Shown piece by piece: positions 62,520-64,000 of a DNA stretch of 64,000 nucleotides. Position 1 is the first letter of the stretch, and each line of letters starts with the position of its first letter. The DNA lies in the NCBI GenBank assembly GCA_963575745.1, contig CAUYUJ010019860.1, positions 615,116 to 679,115 of the forward strand. Reading direction: 5' to 3'. The translations under genes were made by a program, and so were the position numbers. The notes under the pieces were generated by a model, which was given only the letters and a program-made list of their open reading frames with translations, did no database searches and was not told where the DNA came from. The stretch comes from Prorocentrum cordatum. Lineage: Eukaryota > Sar > Dinophyceae > Prorocentrales > Prorocentraceae.

Positions 62520-63143
62520 TCATCGCCCATGACCACGATCGTCTCGGCCTGTGCTGTCCAGCTGCCTCAGCATGGCCGCCGTCACGTCGTCCCAGATGTA
62601 TTCGTTGTTGCATTGGCCAAGGATTGCCTTGTGTTCTTGCATGCTGATATTCGCTAGCTTTAGTAGAAAGTATGTCCGTCGGTCCTCGCTGACTGTCGTG
62701 TTCGTTGAAAGTGACTTGAGCCGCTCGTACTCCGTCTCTCGTCTCAGGCCCTGCACAAACTCCGTTCGATTGCGAAAACTTCGGAAGAAATGCTCCTCGA
62801 ATGCTTGCTGCATCTGTAGTGGTGCGATTCTCTCGCACGCCTGTCGTACTGTAGTTACCACCAGTTTGACTGCAGCAAGTGGGTCATTACTTGCTTCGTC
62901 CAAAACTGCCTGCGTACTGATCTCAACCTTCTTTCGTGTAACTGTCCACGCTCGTCCATTTAGAGAATTCTTGAGCTTGATCGCATAGAGCTGCTTGATC
63001 TTCTCCTCGCTCGCGTGGTAGCCGAGTATCGCACGCTCCTCGAACTCCTCTCCGTAGGATGGGTCGCCGTTGTAGTGTACCACGCCCTCTTTGTCCACGA
63101 AGAGGGGGCCGTCATTGAACTGCCGCTGCTGCCTGGACGTCAT
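62520..63143 (-). CDS. Copia-B Gag
   Basis: 207 codons from an ATG (63143). Helical, moderately charged, without Cys: RQFNDGPLFVDKEGVVHYNG, then LKNSLNGRAWTVTRKKVEIS, then FRSFRNRTEFVQGLRRETEY. The position after the 5' LTR and the composition fit a capsid-like Gag. It ends at a TGA; the same frame continues as 62034-62504, which holds the zinc knuckle. Confidence 0.6.
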   Translation of the reverse strand: MTSRQQRQFNDGPLFVDKEGVVHYNGDPSYGEEFEERAILGYHASEEKIKQLYAIKLKNSLNGRAWTVTRKKVEISTQAVLDEASNDPLAAVKLVVTTVRQACERIAPLQMQQAFEEHFFRSFRNRTEFVQGLRRETEYERLKSLSTNTTVSEDRRTYFLLKLANISMQEHKAILGQCNNEYIWDDVTAAMLRQLDSTGRDDRGHGR

Positions 63144-63401
63144 CTTGATGACTGTGATGCTACTGAACTTGTTACCGATGTAGTAGCTGTCTTATCGTTG
63201 CTGTAGTTATGCTGCTCGCCCGGGATGTTGTTGATATATCGATATCCGTCCAATCTGTTGTAGGTGATGATTTTACGCGTTTTGTTGATCACCGTGGTCT
63301 GTTGATGAGCGCAGTGGTTAAGCACCGCGAAGATGCAATTGAGCGCCAGCATATATGTCTGCAAGGCCATTCTGTATGTAATCCTCGCACCGTGGACTGA
63401 T

Positions 63402-63417
63402 TCAGCTCACGCTACCA
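63402..63417 (-). other. Copia-B primer-binding site
   Basis: On the coding strand, one base after the 5' LTR, the sequence is TGGTAGCGTGAGCTGA. It starts with TGG, complementary to a tRNA CCA end, in the position where minus-strand cDNA synthesis is primed. The tRNA species was not identified. Confidence 0.5.
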
Positions 63418-63418
63418 G

Positions 63419-63673
63419 TGTAAATATTGATCCTGACCTTTCCACCCACAACCTCTTGATGCAAGAAGAAATATATAGAGTGTGATCTGATCGTATTCCG
63501 ATGTCAAGCTAGAGAGTCGTAGAATGCGTCCACCCTCCCGCCACAGCTGGGCGGGTCCAAGCCACAAATGGCAATAGTGAACAAGAGAATGCAAGCATGA
63601 GCGAGCGAGAGCAGCAACATACATAATTCTAAACATCATCCTATACCTCACATCCTTGCTAATACAACTTTCA
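63419..63673 (-). repeat. Copia-B 5' LTR
   Basis: 255 bp, plus strand TGTAAATATTGATCC to AATACAACTTTCA, containing AGAAATATATAGAGTGTG. It is the promoter-side LTR of the minus-strand element. Confidence 0.85.
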
Positions 63674-64000
63674 CAGTGGGGAGGCCCGCGATGCTGGACC
63701 GGGCCGTGACGGCGTGGCCGATGCGAAGGGAAACCTGTTGAAAATACGGGCCTCCGTGAATAAGCGCCTGGCGTGAGAAAGACGACCTCTGAGCACCTCG
63801 ACGTGGCAAAAGCGCGCGCGGCTTGCTGCGGGGACCCCCGGAAACCTCGAGACCCAATCTGAAAAAGGTGCTGCTCAGACTCTTGGGCGCCCCCAGACTC
63901 TGGGGGTTTGGGGTTGCTCCGACTTTGTCTCTCGCTGTCCGACTGTGTCTCCTCGCTCCTACCCCCTGCCTCCTTCTCCTGGTCCTCCTCCCTATTTCTC
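63674..64000. other. Flanking sequence outside Copia-B
   Basis: No gene recognised. The last 100 bp turn pyrimidine-rich with an inverted CTGGGGG/CCCCCAG-type repeat (about 63880-63905). Confidence 0.4.

Larger units (their letters stand above)
54356..63673 (-). mobile_element. Copia-B: Ty1/copia LTR retrotransposon
   Basis: Bounded by LTRs of 254-255 bp (54356-54609, 63419-63673) with TG...CA ends. A primer-binding-like TGGTAGCGTGAGC lies one base inside the 5' LTR. On the minus strand the order is gag, zinc knuckle, protease, methyltransferase-like block, integrase, RT, RNase H, membrane-containing tail. LTRs differ at about 20 positions (about 8%), so it is older than Copia-A. Flanking bases share only GTGG, so a target duplication is unproven. 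Three in-frame TAGs in pol and several frameshifts show that it is defective. Confidence 0.85.

Noticed and set aside
1-64000. CRISPR arrays, rRNA, tRNA and telomere repeats
   Set aside because: No spaced direct repeats of CRISPR type, no tRNA cloverleaf with conserved arms, no rRNA core motifs and no TTTAGGG runs were seen. Weak tRNA or snRNA genes could be missed without a covariance search.

Overview
The window looks like nuclear DNA of a dinoflagellate. Four things point there: a relic of the dinoflagellate trans-spliced leader (minus strand, 13826-13795); a decayed pentatricopeptide (PPR) array of the type common in these algae; GC-rich sequence full of low-complexity, tandem and foldback repeats; and a near absence of host genes against a mass of Copia-type and tyrosine-recombinase (YR) retroelements. 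No rRNA, tRNA, CRISPR array or telomere repeat was recognised.

Layout. 1-2057: low-complexity DNA with a pyrimidine block and a purine block on the same strand, plus one unassigned minus-strand reading frame. 2058-7048: a frameshifted gag-only retroelement remnant (minus). 7049-12800: a 433-bp tandem duplication, a near-perfect foldback, a decayed PPR gene and degenerate GC-rich arrays. 12813-13826: a polyglutamine (CAG) reading frame whose 5' end sits in the spliced-leader relic. 14049-45532: Copia-A, a giant minus-strand Ty1/copia element with 198-bp LTRs and a TTTTT target duplication. It is split by a nested 13.5-kb DIRS/Ngaro-like element (25598-39068) with split direct repeats A1...B1-A2-B2. 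45538-49300: minisatellites and low-complexity sequence. 49317-52268: two head-to-tail copies of a YR element, one without and one with a tyrosine recombinase gene. 54356-63673: Copia-B, a second minus-strand copia element with 254-bp LTRs. The rest is intergenic.

How the parts work together. Both Copia elements keep the order gag - protease - integrase - reverse transcriptase - RNase H, and both are broken by in-frame stops and frameshifts. Copia-A has about 9 kb of extra coding sequence after RNase H, including a domain with KptA/Tpt1 (RNA 2'-phosphotransferase) motifs. Copia-B has a cytosine-C5-methyltransferase-like block between protease and integrase, and a C-terminal tail with predicted membrane segments. 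The DIRS-like element also has a C5-methyltransferase-like frame, followed by RT, RNase H and YR; its YR has His where the nucleophilic Tyr is expected.

The most unusual signal is a small hairpin repeated about ten times along Copia-A, on the coding strand: stem GGNG/CNCC closing a GNNA (mostly GNRA) tetraloop. The variable stem pair occurs as U-A, A-U, G-C and C-G, so pairing rather than sequence is kept. Reading-frame limits are given as open-frame limits. In DNA this GC-rich, frames stay open by chance, so exact starts and ends are uncertain.
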